Shown here: piece after piece, positions 1 to 7,459 of the stretch
How positions within the stretch are numbered: position 1 is the first letter of the stretch
How the letters are laid out: each line of letters begins with the position of its first letter
Assembly: GCA_014360065.1 (NCBI GenBank)
Contig: JACIYF010000016.1
Span: 1-35,139 of the forward strand
Source: Clostridia bacterium
GTDB taxonomy: Bacteria; Bacillota; DSM-521; Neomoorellales; JACIYF01
Reading direction: 5' to 3'
Length of the DNA: 35,139 nt
Translations under genes and position numbers: made by a program
Notes under the pieces: generated by a model
The model's input: only the letters and a program-made list of their open reading frames with translations
The model's database searches: none
Told to the model about the DNA's origin: nothing

Positions 1-213
1 GCCAACCGTCAGGCTGTGCTCCTATCCAACCAAATAGTAGTCATGGCTCGAAAATCAGAAGAAATGAACCGCAAATTTCCCAACATGAACATTATGCCTA
101 AAAACTTTGAAATAGCGCTGAAGCAAATGGAGGGAAACCTAAGGGGCCTCTATAGCACCGTTCAAACCATTAACAGCTTACTGTCGAAAATGGTACACGA
201 GATCGGTCTTTAA
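1..213 (+). CDS. C-terminal part of a paralog of the next methionine-rich coiled-coil protein (5' end outside window)
   Basis: The reading frame is open from base 1 and stops at TAA 211-213, so only about 70 C-terminal residues are visible and the true start lies outside the window. The visible part contains the segment SEEMNRKFPNMN, closely like DEMNKKFPDMS near the end of the next protein. It then has an amphipathic helix with spaced Leu/Met/Val (LKQMEGNL, SLLSKMVHEIGL). This points to a tandem duplication with the gene at 248. The distance to that gene is 34 bases, so the two are probably co-transcribed. I recognise no catalytic domain. The family and function are unknown to me. Confidence 0.65.
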   Translation, partial: ANRQAVLLSNQIVVMARKSEEMNRKFPNMNIMPKNFEIALKQMEGNLRGLYSTVQTINSLLSKMVHEIGL

Positions 214-247
214 CAAACAAGGTCATTTTTGAAAGGAGGTTGTAACG

Positions 248-1075
248 GTGTTTAAAGGTGTCGTAGAAAGCATTGCCGGGCTGTCACTGGTGGCAAAAGC
301 CGTCCCGGTAATCGGCTTAGTCCTAGCGCTTGGTGCCACTGGCGCTGCCAGCGGAGGCATCAATATGATTGCTACTATGAATAATATGTATGCTACCATG
401 CAAAGCATGGAAGAGAAGATGGGTGCATTGCCCCAGATGAACGAAACCCTAGGAGTGATGACCAAGCACCTGGAGCGAATTGATGAGAACCTGGCAGCTA
501 CTCGAGCTAATACTGAAGAAATGAAAGGCACCATGCAAGCAATGGTTGCCACTCTGGGATCCATGGAAAAAAGCATGAACAGTATGGCTGCCAGCATGAA
601 CACTATGAATGCTAAACTAAGCCAAATGGCTGCCACTGTTAGCGCCATGAACCAGAGCATGGGCGTGCTCAACGAAAAGCTCGGTGCCATGGGCAAGCTG
701 ATGGAAGGCATGACTGGGGAGATGAAGAAGCTGAATGCCCAGATCACAACTATGGTTGCCACTATGGACGGCATGAATGAGACCCTAGGCGGCATGAGCC
801 TAACCATGGGCGAGATGAATAGCAAAATGGCAAACTTGCTAGGGCAGATGGAAGGTATGAACGCCAAAATGGACCAAGTTATCAAGACCTTAGATGAAAT
901 GAACAAGAAATTCCCTGATATGTCATCGACTGGTCCAATCTTTAAGCTAATTCAGCCTGTAACCGGACTGCTAGACCAACTGATGGGGATGTTCAACAAA
1001 GTCAATGCCCAAGCAGCATCGCTGAACAATACTATGAAGTTCCTCCAAAAGCAGAATGCTGGCGCTACCCAATAA
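248..1075 (+). CDS. Methionine-rich coiled-coil protein with N-terminal hydrophobic segment, function unknown
   Basis: 275 residues starting at GTG 248, behind a strong ribosome binding site (AAAGGAGGT, 232-240). Residues about 8-36 are hydrophobic and rich in Gly/Ala (LVAKAVPVIGLVLALGATGA), so this is a likely membrane anchor or signal-like helix. Residues about 40-222 form a long helical region in which Met recurs every 3 or 4 residues (for example MIATMNNMYATMQSMEEKM). This is a heptad pattern with Met at the a/d core positions. I count 39 Met in 275 residues (14 percent). The C-terminal 50 residues are less repetitive (GLLDQLMGMFNKVN). It follows a truncated paralog and is closed by a strong terminator. 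A structural, tethering or sensor-like role can be imagined, but nothing in the sequence assigns a function. Confidence 0.75.
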   Translation: MFKGVVESIAGLSLVAKAVPVIGLVLALGATGAASGGINMIATMNNMYATMQSMEEKMGALPQMNETLGVMTKHLERIDENLAATRANTEEMKGTMQAMVATLGSMEKSMNSMAASMNTMNAKLSQMAATVSAMNQSMGVLNEKLGAMGKLMEGMTGEMKKLNAQITTMVATMDGMNETLGGMSLTMGEMNSKMANLLGQMEGMNAKMDQVIKTLDEMNKKFPDMSSTGPIFKLIQPVTGLLDQLMGMFNKVNAQAASLNNTMKFLQKQNAGATQ

Positions 1076-1092
1076 ATCCTCTTCCCATGCCG

Positions 1093-1121
1093 GGCGCCGG
1101 GGGTAACTCCGGCGCCTTTTT
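1093..1121 (+). terminator. Rho-independent terminator after the Met-rich gene pair
   Basis: A GGCGCCGG/CCGGCGCC stem (1093-1100 with 1109-1116) is extended by a G-U and a G-C pair and closed by a GTAA (GNRA) tetraloop. It is followed by TTTTT at 1117-1121. It lies 18 bases after the stop codon of the preceding gene. Confidence 0.82.
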
Positions 1122-1307
1122 CATTATGTTTGCTCACGAGGGCTTGCTTGCATTTCTAGTTAGCTAGAGCAAGGATTAGCTCACTCCAAGCCGGCAGTCT
1201 AGGAATACCTACAGATTTGGTTTGGGGGCAGGAATTCTTTGAGGGTTAGGCGAAATTTGTCCGTAAAATCGGTGAGGAGCCATAAAATTTGCTGGGGGTA
1301 TTAGGTA

Positions 1308-2360
1308 ATGGCAAGGGAGCGAATTGTATTTAGCCGCGATCGGAAAACGGCGGTTTTTTACGATCCGCGGCTGGGTTTTCAAAGATCGGAAGTCGAATGC
1401 GAAATTAGGAAAGATCCTTTGACTGGTGCGACTAGCCGGATTGCCCATTTGGGCGCAGCTACCCTAGCAAAGCCGGATTTTTCTATTTTTGTGAGCGAGG
1501 ATGCCCAGTTAATGTGTCCATTCTGTCCCCAAAATCTAGATAAGGTAACCCCGAGATTTCCTGATTGGATATGCCCGGAGGGTCGCCTAAGCTACGGGGA
1601 GGCCACTGTTGTTCCCAATCTCCTACCGTATGACGCTCATAGCGCCGTGGTGGTCATGGGGCGGCAGCATTTTGTTGGCTTGGAACAGTTTACGGTAGAG
1701 GTGTTGGTAAACGCCTTTCAGGCTGCAGTACAGTATGCCCGACGGGTCCGTAAAGCCTGCTCAGACCTTCCATATACTTTGCTGGCCTGGAATTACATGC
1801 CTCCTTCAGGGGGTACCCAGGTGCATCCTCACCTGCAAACGTTTGTAACTAGCTATCCTGGAAATCAGTATTGCCAGGAACAAGCTGCTTCTCGGCAATA
1901 CTATGATCACTGGGGATGTAGTTATTGGGCTGATCTGATCCGGACGGAAAAAGAAGCTGGGGAGCGCTACTTAGGCGCAACTGGTGCGGTGGAGTGGCTC
2001 AGCGCCTTTGCACCTATGGGCATGGCCGGGGACATCCTCATTGTCTTTCCCAATAAGTACAGCCTCTTCGACCTGACCAGCGACGATTGGACCGATTTTA
2101 CCCATGGCCTGGTGAGGGCTTTTAAGTACTTTCAAGCAACTTCTGTCTATAGCTTCAACTTGGCTTTTTATCCTGGGACTGAGGGGCAGCAATACTTTTG
2201 GGTCCACGCCCGAATGACACCGCGCTTTCCCCTGCATCCAGTCCTTAATGCTCCGGATGTCAACGTTTTTCAGCTTCTTTACCGAGAGGGGCTGGCCATT
2301 CGCACTCCAGAAGTTTTGGCCAGTGAATTGCGGCCATATTTTCAGGGACAAGATGGGTAA
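1308..2360 (+). CDS. Galactose-1-phosphate uridylyltransferase-like protein (HIT superfamily)
   Basis: 350 residues from ATG 1308, with a G-rich stretch upstream (GGGGG, about 1293-1298). It carries the hallmarks of the GalT branch of the HIT superfamily. There is a CPFC zinc-type knuckle at residues 70-73, and HPHLQ at 173-177, where the second His corresponds to the uridylylated nucleophile of GalT (HPHGQ in Escherichia coli). A second-half block follows (FAPMGMAGDILI, then YSFNLAFYPG and HARMTPRF) that resembles the other GalT fold copy. The known reaction of the family is reversible transfer of a nucleoside monophosphate between a nucleotide sugar and a sugar 1-phosphate. No galK, galE or sugar transport gene is adjacent, so the substrate may differ (for example ADP-sugar phosphorylase-like activity). 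The family call is fairly sure; the substrate is not. Confidence 0.65.
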   Translation: MARERIVFSRDRKTAVFYDPRLGFQRSEVECEIRKDPLTGATSRIAHLGAATLAKPDFSIFVSEDAQLMCPFCPQNLDKVTPRFPDWICPEGRLSYGEATVVPNLLPYDAHSAVVVMGRQHFVGLEQFTVEVLVNAFQAAVQYARRVRKACSDLPYTLLAWNYMPPSGGTQVHPHLQTFVTSYPGNQYCQEQAASRQYYDHWGCSYWADLIRTEKEAGERYLGATGAVEWLSAFAPMGMAGDILIVFPNKYSLFDLTSDDWTDFTHGLVRAFKYFQATSVYSFNLAFYPGTEGQQYFWVHARMTPRFPLHPVLNAPDVNVFQLLYREGLAIRTPEVLASELRPYFQGQDG

Positions 2361-2375
2361 GACAGAAGTCAATGC

Positions 2376-2405
2376 TTGACTTTGCACGCTGGCGCGACCT
2401 ACAAT
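2376..2405 (+). promoter_or_regulatory. Probable sigma-A promoter for moaC-ychF
   Basis: TTGACT (2376-2381), an 18-base spacer, then TACAAT (2400-2405). It sits in the 116-base gap between the GalT-like gene and moaC, 71 bases before the moaC start. Confidence 0.55.
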
Positions 2406-2476
2406 CAAAGAAGCACAGTTACGGGTGTGCAAATCCGAGGCACGCTCAAAGCCTGAACTAGCGGGGGATCGAGCTG

Positions 2477-2974
2477 GTGGCACAACTTAGTCACGTTGAC
2501 GAAAAGGGTCAGGCCCGAATGGTTGATGTAACCAGTAAACCCTCGACTATGCGCGAAGCGATAGCTCGAGGACGAGTGCGAATGCAACCCACAACTCTGG
2601 CCTTAATTGCCGATGGTTCTATCTCTAAGGGGGATGTGTTGGCAACAGCGCGAGTAGCAGGTATTATGGCGGCCAAGCAAGTAGGATCGTTGATTCCCTT
2701 GTGCCATCCCCTCAATCTAACTTCGGTCACAGTTGACTTCGATTTTAACTACGAGAGTAGCGCGGTAGAGATTGAAGCGGTGGCCCGGGTAAACGGGCCT
2801 ACCGGAGTAGAAATGGAGGCTCTGACTGCTGTTAGCGTAGCTGGTCTTACCATTTATGATATGTGCAAAGCAGTAGACAGAGGTATGGTAGTGGGTGATA
2901 TCAGGTTAGTCAAGAAGAGCGGTGGCAAGAGCGGTACTTATGTCAGACCGGGTGAAGATTATAGTAAGGAGTAA
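2477..2974 (+). CDS. moaC: Cyclic pyranopterin monophosphate synthase MoaC
   Basis: 165 residues from GTG 2477 (GGGGG at 2462-2466 upstream). It catalyses the second step of molybdenum cofactor synthesis, converting the cyclic GTP intermediate made by MoaA into cyclic pyranopterin monophosphate. The sequence is colinear with MoaC along its whole length: the opening [18 protein letters not shown], the active-site loop [46 protein letters not shown] with the conserved Glu, Asp and Lys, and the closing KSGGKSGTY. The length is normal for the family. No other moa genes are nearby, so it is an isolated cofactor gene here. It has its own promoter candidate upstream and is followed 9 bases later by ychF. 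Confidence 0.96.
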   Translation: MAQLSHVDEKGQARMVDVTSKPSTMREAIARGRVRMQPTTLALIADGSISKGDVLATARVAGIMAAKQVGSLIPLCHPLNLTSVTVDFDFNYESSAVEIEAVARVNGPTGVEMEALTAVSVAGLTIYDMCKAVDRGMVVGDIRLVKKSGGKSGTYVRPGEDYSKE

Positions 2975-2983
2975 AGGCAAATC

Positions 2984-4075
2984 ATGGCATTATCCTGTGG
3001 CTTAGTAGGACTGCCCACTGTGGGCAAGACCACTTTCTTTAACCTGCTTACTCATGTTGGCGCTGACACAAGCGCTTTTTTTACCGGCAAAACCGATACT
3101 CGAACCGGCGTATGCTTAATACCAGACGCTAGGATTGACTTCTTATCTGAGATTTTTAAACCTAGGAAAACCACTTATGCCCAGCTTCAGGTTGTGGATG
3201 TGCCTGGCCTGATGCGTGGTTCTAGTCAGGGCCAGGGAGTGGGCAACCAGTTTTTAGAGCATGTTCGGGAAGTCGATGCCCTGGTTCACATTGTCCGTGC
3301 TTTTGAGAATCCTAGCGTGCTGCATATTGATGGCAGCGTTGACCCCCTTCGTGACATCCAAACTATAAACGTTGAACTGTTGTTAGCAGATTTGCAGCTG
3401 GTAGAGACCCGTATGGAACGTATTCGCAGTGGCAAACAGAAGAGAGAACAGTTGGCGGAACTCAAGGTTCTAGAAAAGTGCGCTGAAGCTTTTAGCGATG
3501 AGAAGTATTTTCGCGAAGTTGATCTTGGGCCGGAAGAGAAAGCAGCTATAGCCCATTTGCGATTCTTGACCGAAAAGCCGGTAATAATTGTGGTCAACAT
3601 CGACGAGAAACAACTCGATCAAAACTCTTATCCCCAGGCGGAAGGAGTACGTGCTTACGCCGAGCAAGCCGGAATCCCGCTGCTTGAAATATGTGCCCAG
3701 ATAGAAGCCGAGATTAACGCCCTGGATCCACGAGAACAAGAGGAGTTCATGCGTTCTTTAGGTATAAAAGAGGCAGGCATTAAACGGCTTGCCCAATCCA
3801 TGTATTCTCATCTAGGCTTAATCTCCTTCTTGACAGCTGGAGAGGATGAGGTTCGGGCCTGGACCATTCCCAGAGGGACCAATGCCAAAAGGGCGGCCGG
3901 CAAAATCCACTCCGATATGGAGCGCGGGTTTATCCGGGCAGAAGTCGTGGCTTTTGAGGACTTAAAACGCTGTGGGTCCATCGCCCGGGCTCGTGAGCAA
4001 GGTCTGGTGCGCTTGGAGGGCAAGGATTATATCGTTAAGGACGGAGATGTCATTAACTTCCGGTTCAATGTATGA
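2984..4075 (+). CDS. ychF: Obg-like ATPase YchF (OLA1 family)
   Basis: 363 residues from ATG 2984, the usual length for YchF. The P loop is GLPTVGKT at residues 9-16, the G3 motif is DVPGL, and the G4 position reads NIDE instead of NKxD. An acidic final residue in place of Asp-specific guanine recognition is typical of YchF, which prefers ATP over GTP. A helical hairpin (about residues 130-200) interrupts the G domain. The C-terminal TGS domain covers about the last 85 residues (SFLTAGEDEVRAWTIPRGT, then YIVKDGDVINFRFNV). YchF associates with ribosomes and is linked to stress responses. It lies 9 bases after moaC, probably in the same transcript. Confidence 0.95.
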   Translation: MALSCGLVGLPTVGKTTFFNLLTHVGADTSAFFTGKTDTRTGVCLIPDARIDFLSEIFKPRKTTYAQLQVVDVPGLMRGSSQGQGVGNQFLEHVREVDALVHIVRAFENPSVLHIDGSVDPLRDIQTINVELLLADLQLVETRMERIRSGKQKREQLAELKVLEKCAEAFSDEKYFREVDLGPEEKAAIAHLRFLTEKPVIIVVNIDEKQLDQNSYPQAEGVRAYAEQAGIPLLEICAQIEAEINALDPREQEEFMRSLGIKEAGIKRLAQSMYSHLGLISFLTAGEDEVRAWTIPRGTNAKRAAGKIHSDMERGFIRAEVVAFEDLKRCGSIARAREQGLVRLEGKDYIVKDGDVINFRFNV

Positions 4076-4126
4076 GGGTCAAGGTTGTTTTGTCGTTTTT
4101 TGGCTAGACTATTTATGGTGGTGGGA

Positions 4127-4762
4127 ATGAGCCAAAGAAGGGTATCAAGTCGAAGTTTTTGGGGCAGCTCTCGATGGGCTGGGCTGGCAGCAAGCATGGT
4201 CGCCGGAGCCTTTCTTTATTTTGGGTTTCGTCTGTACAGAGCTATGTTTCAGAACCTTGGCCGTAGTGAAAAGCTGGTTAGGATGGGCAAACGAGAAATT
4301 CTCGATTTCTTAAATTATGCCCTGGCGCTAGAGCTTGAGCAGGTTGAGTTTTATCGCGATCAATACCAGGCAGTAATTCATGGACTTGGCGATGAACACT
4401 TGGCTACTGGCATTAAAAGAGCGATGAATATGGAACAAGAGCATGTTTCCAAGATAAAAGAGAAAATTAAAGAAATGGGACATAAACCCACCTCTTTCAC
4501 TCGAATTGCCCCTTTAGTCGGAGAGGTGGCCGGAATGGTGGGTGGACAGCTATCTGCTCTAAATATTCTTAAGGCCAACGTCTGGGTAGAACAAAAGGCG
4601 ATCGATCACTACCTTCGGGTACTTAACCAAGTCGATGACCCGGTGCTGAAAACGTTGCTAATGGAAAATTTGGTCGATGAGGAGTTTCATGCAGCTTGGG
4701 CCCAAGAAAAAATTGAACAGATGCTTCAACCCGATGAAGGTGATAGTTTTTCCGGGCCTTAA
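4127..4762 (+). CDS. Membrane-anchored ferritin-like diiron protein
   Basis: 211 residues from ATG 4127. TTG 4085 or ATG 4115 in the same frame are possible alternatives, and the ribosome binding sites do not decide. Residues about 17-36 form one hydrophobic helix (WAGLAASMVAGAFLYFGF) after a basic start. The rest is a four-helix ferritin-like domain with the expected metal ligands: Glu71/Glu74 in LELEQVEFY, Glu103-x-x-His106 (EQEH), Glu155 (VEQKAIDHY) and Glu185-x-x-His188 (DEEFH). This is the rubrerythrin/bacterioferritin/COQ7-like pattern. It has no C-terminal rubredoxin CxxC pairs. Inferred role: diiron oxidoreductase, peroxide scavenging or iron handling at the membrane. It converges with the MBL-fold gene, with only 3 bases between the stops. 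Confidence 0.75.
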   Translation: MSQRRVSSRSFWGSSRWAGLAASMVAGAFLYFGFRLYRAMFQNLGRSEKLVRMGKREILDFLNYALALELEQVEFYRDQYQAVIHGLGDEHLATGIKRAMNMEQEHVSKIKEKIKEMGHKPTSFTRIAPLVGEVAGMVGGQLSALNILKANVWVEQKAIDHYLRVLNQVDDPVLKTLLMENLVDEEFHAAWAQEKIEQMLQPDEGDSFSGP

Positions 4763-4765
4763 CTC

Positions 4766-5572
4766 CTAATCTAGCCCTAAATCCAAGTCAAAAACTTCCC
4801 CATCGTGTGCCGCCAACACTTGCACTCCTGAGGCCTCACCAATCTCCTTGGCAGCTCGGTCAGGGCCAAATTCAATCAGCTGCCGCCCAAAATGGGTTAG
4901 TAGCACCCTTTTCGGTTTGGGATTCATCTGGTTGAGGACTCGGATAACATCGGGAAGGGCAAGGTGCTTGATCCAACTTGGTTCCGGATGAAGTCTTAGC
5001 ATAGAGATTATCAATATATCCCCACGGTAAAAGGTACTGAGCTCCCGGAAGTACGAGGTATCGGGCACATAGGAGACAATTATATCTTGGGCGACAAAAT
5101 TAAAACCGTAAGTCTCAGCGCTGCCGTGATCATGGGGCATGGATACTTCGATGGTTACGTCACCAACTTGGTAGCGCGAGTATGGGTCTATACCAATTAC
5201 TTCTTTGGCATAGCTGCGAACATACCTAAGGAGGACCGGGTCTTGGGTTAGAGCATCCTTGGGAGCCATAATTACTCCATGGCGATTGAGTCCACCGGCG
5301 GTCATGGCTTCCACCATGGCATTGACATCGCCGCAGTGATCCAAATGTCGGTGGGAAATCAGCACAGCATCAAGCTGGCTAGGGTCGAGGTGGTAAGCGG
5401 TAGCATATACTAAGGCACCTGGCCCCGGATCTAGGCTGATCTGAACGCCATCCAAGCAGACCCATATTCCCCCAGTCTGCAAAAGTTGCTTGGCCATCAC
5501 GATTCGGGCGCCGCCTGTCCCCAGAAAAACCACCCGGTTGCCTATTTTTTGACCCAAGATATCAACCCCCAT
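4766..5572 (-). CDS. Metallo-beta-lactamase-fold hydrolase
   Basis: 268 residues if started at ATG 5572; a TTG at 5602 would add 10 residues, but neither start has a clear ribosome binding site. Strand beta1 is VVFLGTGGARI. The metal motif HxHxDH is present as SHRHLDHCGD, followed by the later ligands in MPHDHG, PDTSY and LLTHFG. This is the set found in the RNase Z/UlaG-like branch of the MBL superfamily, which acts on phosphodiesters, lactones or other ester bonds. No substrate-specific domain is visible. It is divergent from the M48 protease gene across about 96 bases. Confidence 0.82.
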   Translation of the reverse strand: MGVDILGQKIGNRVVFLGTGGARIVMAKQLLQTGGIWVCLDGVQISLDPGPGALVYATAYHLDPSQLDAVLISHRHLDHCGDVNAMVEAMTAGGLNRHGVIMAPKDALTQDPVLLRYVRSYAKEVIGIDPYSRYQVGDVTIEVSMPHDHGSAETYGFNFVAQDIIVSYVPDTSYFRELSTFYRGDILIISMLRLHPEPSWIKHLALPDVIRVLNQMNPKPKRVLLTHFGRQLIEFGPDRAAKEIGEASGVQVLAAHDGEVFDLDLGLD

Positions 5573-5668
5573 CACTGCATCAAGTATAGCAATTAACCGC
5601 AAATATGCGAAGGCAGGAAAAAAGGATTCTGGCCACCTGCGAGGAAAATAGCCCTAGGGTGAGCGCTA

Positions 5669-6826
5669 TTGGCCAAGGCTGAGCCAAAGAAAAGGGAATC
5701 GGCAGCGTACAGCAGCTACTTTGATCCTGTTCGTAGAAAGATGGCGCAGAGGTATAGCCGTGCTGTGTTGGCCGAACGGTTCCTAAACTTGGTTTTGGGG
5801 GCATTGTACTTAGCGGTTTTGTCCATCGGGGGTGGCGGTCAACAGATTTGGAAACTGATAGTGAGCCAGGTTAGCGCCTATTTACAAGTGGGAGTATTCG
5901 TAGCTCTAATGGTTTTAGGCTGGCGGGTCCTTAGCGGCTTGGTTTCGCTGGTAACCACTTACCGCACTGGCTACTCCCTTGGCCTATCTAATCAAGCTTG
6001 GTGGGGGTGGTTACAGGACTGGCTACTGGAATTTATTTTGGAGGTAATTATAAGTTGCTTGGCTGGAGCAGGTTTTCTTTTGCTGGTGACAACTAGGCCG
6101 TTGGATTGGTGGTTTTGGGCTTGGATGGCACTGTCGTTGTTCTCCTTGACAATGGTCCATTTGGGCCCGGTGCTTATCATGCCACTGTTCAACCGGTTTG
6201 AGCCGCTTATGGATCATGAATTGGTGCAGCGGCTGGAACAATTGGTAAAGGCAGCAGGACTGACTAGCCAGGGCATTTATATAATGGACATGAGCCGCAG
6301 GACCAGCGGAGCCAATGCTATGCTAGCGGGGTGGGGCCGAACGCGCCGGATCATCTTAGGCGATAATTTGGTGAACCAATTCAGTCCCCCCGAGGTGGAA
6401 ATCATTTTAGCCCACGAATTAGGGCACCAATACCATGGCCATATTTGGAAAACCTTCTTGTTTGACGCTGTGGGAACTTTGACTGTGGTCATTTTGGCGT
6501 GGTGGTTGTTGCCTAGAGTTCTGCCGATTGCCGGAACAAGCTACCTTTGCGACCCCATAGTCTTACCCTGGGTAGCTTCAGTCTTTGCCTTGGGAAGCTT
6601 GGGTTTGCAGCCGCTTGCCAATGCTCTTTCTCGCTTCTTTGAACGCCAAAGTGATGAGTTTGCCCTGAAGCTTACAGGCAACCCTGAGCTCTTCTGTCAG
6701 GTGATGGCTAGGCTTGGCGATCAAAACCTTGCGTTAATTGACCCGCCGGCGTGGTTAGAGTTTTGGTTCTATAGCCATCCTTCCATAATCAGCCGCATTC
6801 GTTGGGCTAAGCTGCAGGAAAGGTAG
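5669..6826 (+). CDS. M48 family membrane zinc metalloprotease (Ste24/HtpX-like)
   Basis: 385 residues from TTG 5669 (GGGTGAG 5657-5663 upstream). The zinc motif HELGH is at residues 249-253, and the third ligand, Glu325, lies in ERQSDEFA, the E-x-x-(A/S)-D-x-x-A signature of M48A (Ste24-like) proteases. Hydrophobic segments are at about 38-56, 72-95, 118-141, 146-175, 256-278 and 288-310, so this is a multi-pass membrane protein with the active site at the cytoplasmic face, as in CAAX protease Ste24. In bacteria these proteases are thought to serve membrane protein quality control. The length and topology fit M48A better than the shorter HtpX. Substrates cannot be told from the context. Confidence 0.88.
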   Translation: MAKAEPKKRESAAYSSYFDPVRRKMAQRYSRAVLAERFLNLVLGALYLAVLSIGGGGQQIWKLIVSQVSAYLQVGVFVALMVLGWRVLSGLVSLVTTYRTGYSLGLSNQAWWGWLQDWLLEFILEVIISCLAGAGFLLLVTTRPLDWWFWAWMALSLFSLTMVHLGPVLIMPLFNRFEPLMDHELVQRLEQLVKAAGLTSQGIYIMDMSRRTSGANAMLAGWGRTRRIILGDNLVNQFSPPEVEIILAHELGHQYHGHIWKTFLFDAVGTLTVVILAWWLLPRVLPIAGTSYLCDPIVLPWVASVFALGSLGLQPLANALSRFFERQSDEFALKLTGNPELFCQVMARLGDQNLALIDPPAWLEFWFYSHPSIISRIRWAKLQER

Positions 6827-6844
6827 GTCCCAGATAGAAGGTAG

Positions 6845-6873
6845 TTGGCCAAAAACAGCGAATAAGCTATAAG
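6845..6873 (+). promoter_or_regulatory. Probable sigma-A promoter for apt-mtnP
   Basis: TTGGCC (6845-6850), a 17-base spacer, then TATAAG (6868-6873). It lies 48 bases before the apt start, in the gap after the M48 gene. Confidence 0.45.
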
Positions 6874-6920
6874 AGTGCATTCAGATAGCTAGGAAGTGAA
6901 TTTAGGAGGGAGTAGACGCC

Positions 6921-7445
6921 TTGATTAGTGAAGAAGAGCTAAAAGCCAAAATTCGGTCCATTCCAGATTTTCCTGCACCGGGGGTACTGTTTCGGGACAT
7001 AACCACCCTCTTAAAGGACGGGTCTACTTTTTCGGAGGTCATGGATGACTTTGCTTCCCACTATGCGGAGCAAAGGCTTGATGCTGTAGTAGCCGTTGAA
7101 TCGCGAGGTTTCATTTTTGGGGCTCCGCTGGCAGATCGCCTAAGGCTTCCCTTCATTCCAGTCCGCAAACCAGGTAAACTGCCAGCTAAAAAAGCTCGTA
7201 TTGAGTATGAACTGGAATATGGTACTGAGGCACTAGAGATTCACCAGGATGCCATTTACCCTGGGCAGAGGGTATTGATCGTTGACGATCTTTTGGCTAC
7301 GGGAGGAACAATTCTGGCTGCTGCCAAGCTGGTAGAGGAATTCCGTGGTGAAGTCGCAGGTTTAGCATTCCTGATAGAGCTGACCGATCTCAAAGGCAGG
7401 GAGAAACTCCGAAAATATGATGTATTCTCGCTGATTAAGTACTAG
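6921..7445 (+). CDS. apt: Adenine phosphoribosyltransferase
   Basis: 174 residues from TTG 6921, with an excellent ribosome binding site (AGGAGGGAG, about 6905-6913). It makes AMP from adenine and PRPP. Family features run in order: IPDFPAPGVLFRDITTLL at the N terminus, the adenine-pocket segment ESRGFIFGAPLA, the flexible loop RKPGKLPA, and the PRPP-binding motif VLIVDDLLATGGT. The length is normal. The next gene begins about 15 bases later and encodes an enzyme that releases adenine from methylthioadenosine, so the two form a short salvage route back to AMP. Confidence 0.96.
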   Translation: MISEEELKAKIRSIPDFPAPGVLFRDITTLLKDGSTFSEVMDDFASHYAEQRLDAVVAVESRGFIFGAPLADRLRLPFIPVRKPGKLPAKKARIEYELEYGTEALEIHQDAIYPGQRVLIVDDLLATGGTILAAAKLVEEFRGEVAGLAFLIELTDLKGREKLRKYDVFSLIKY

Positions 7446-7459
7446 GTTTGGAGGTGCCC

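Noticed and set aside
223-906. Long open frame of 227 codons on the minus strand, rich in hydrophobic residues
   Set aside because: It is antisense to the Met-rich coding region, whose repetitive codons keep the opposite frame open. There is no ribosome binding site and no domain, while the plus-strand gene has a strong site and a terminator.
1137-1307. Possible promoter or hairpin (CTAGTTAGCTAG) before the GalT-like gene
   Set aside because: No pair of -35/-10 hexamers with acceptable spacing (TTGTCC and TAAAAT are 20 bases apart) and the hairpin is weak.
1971-2483. 170-codon minus-strand frame opposite the GalT-like gene
   Set aside because: It is antisense to conserved GalT motifs and crosses the moaC promoter; no coding signals.
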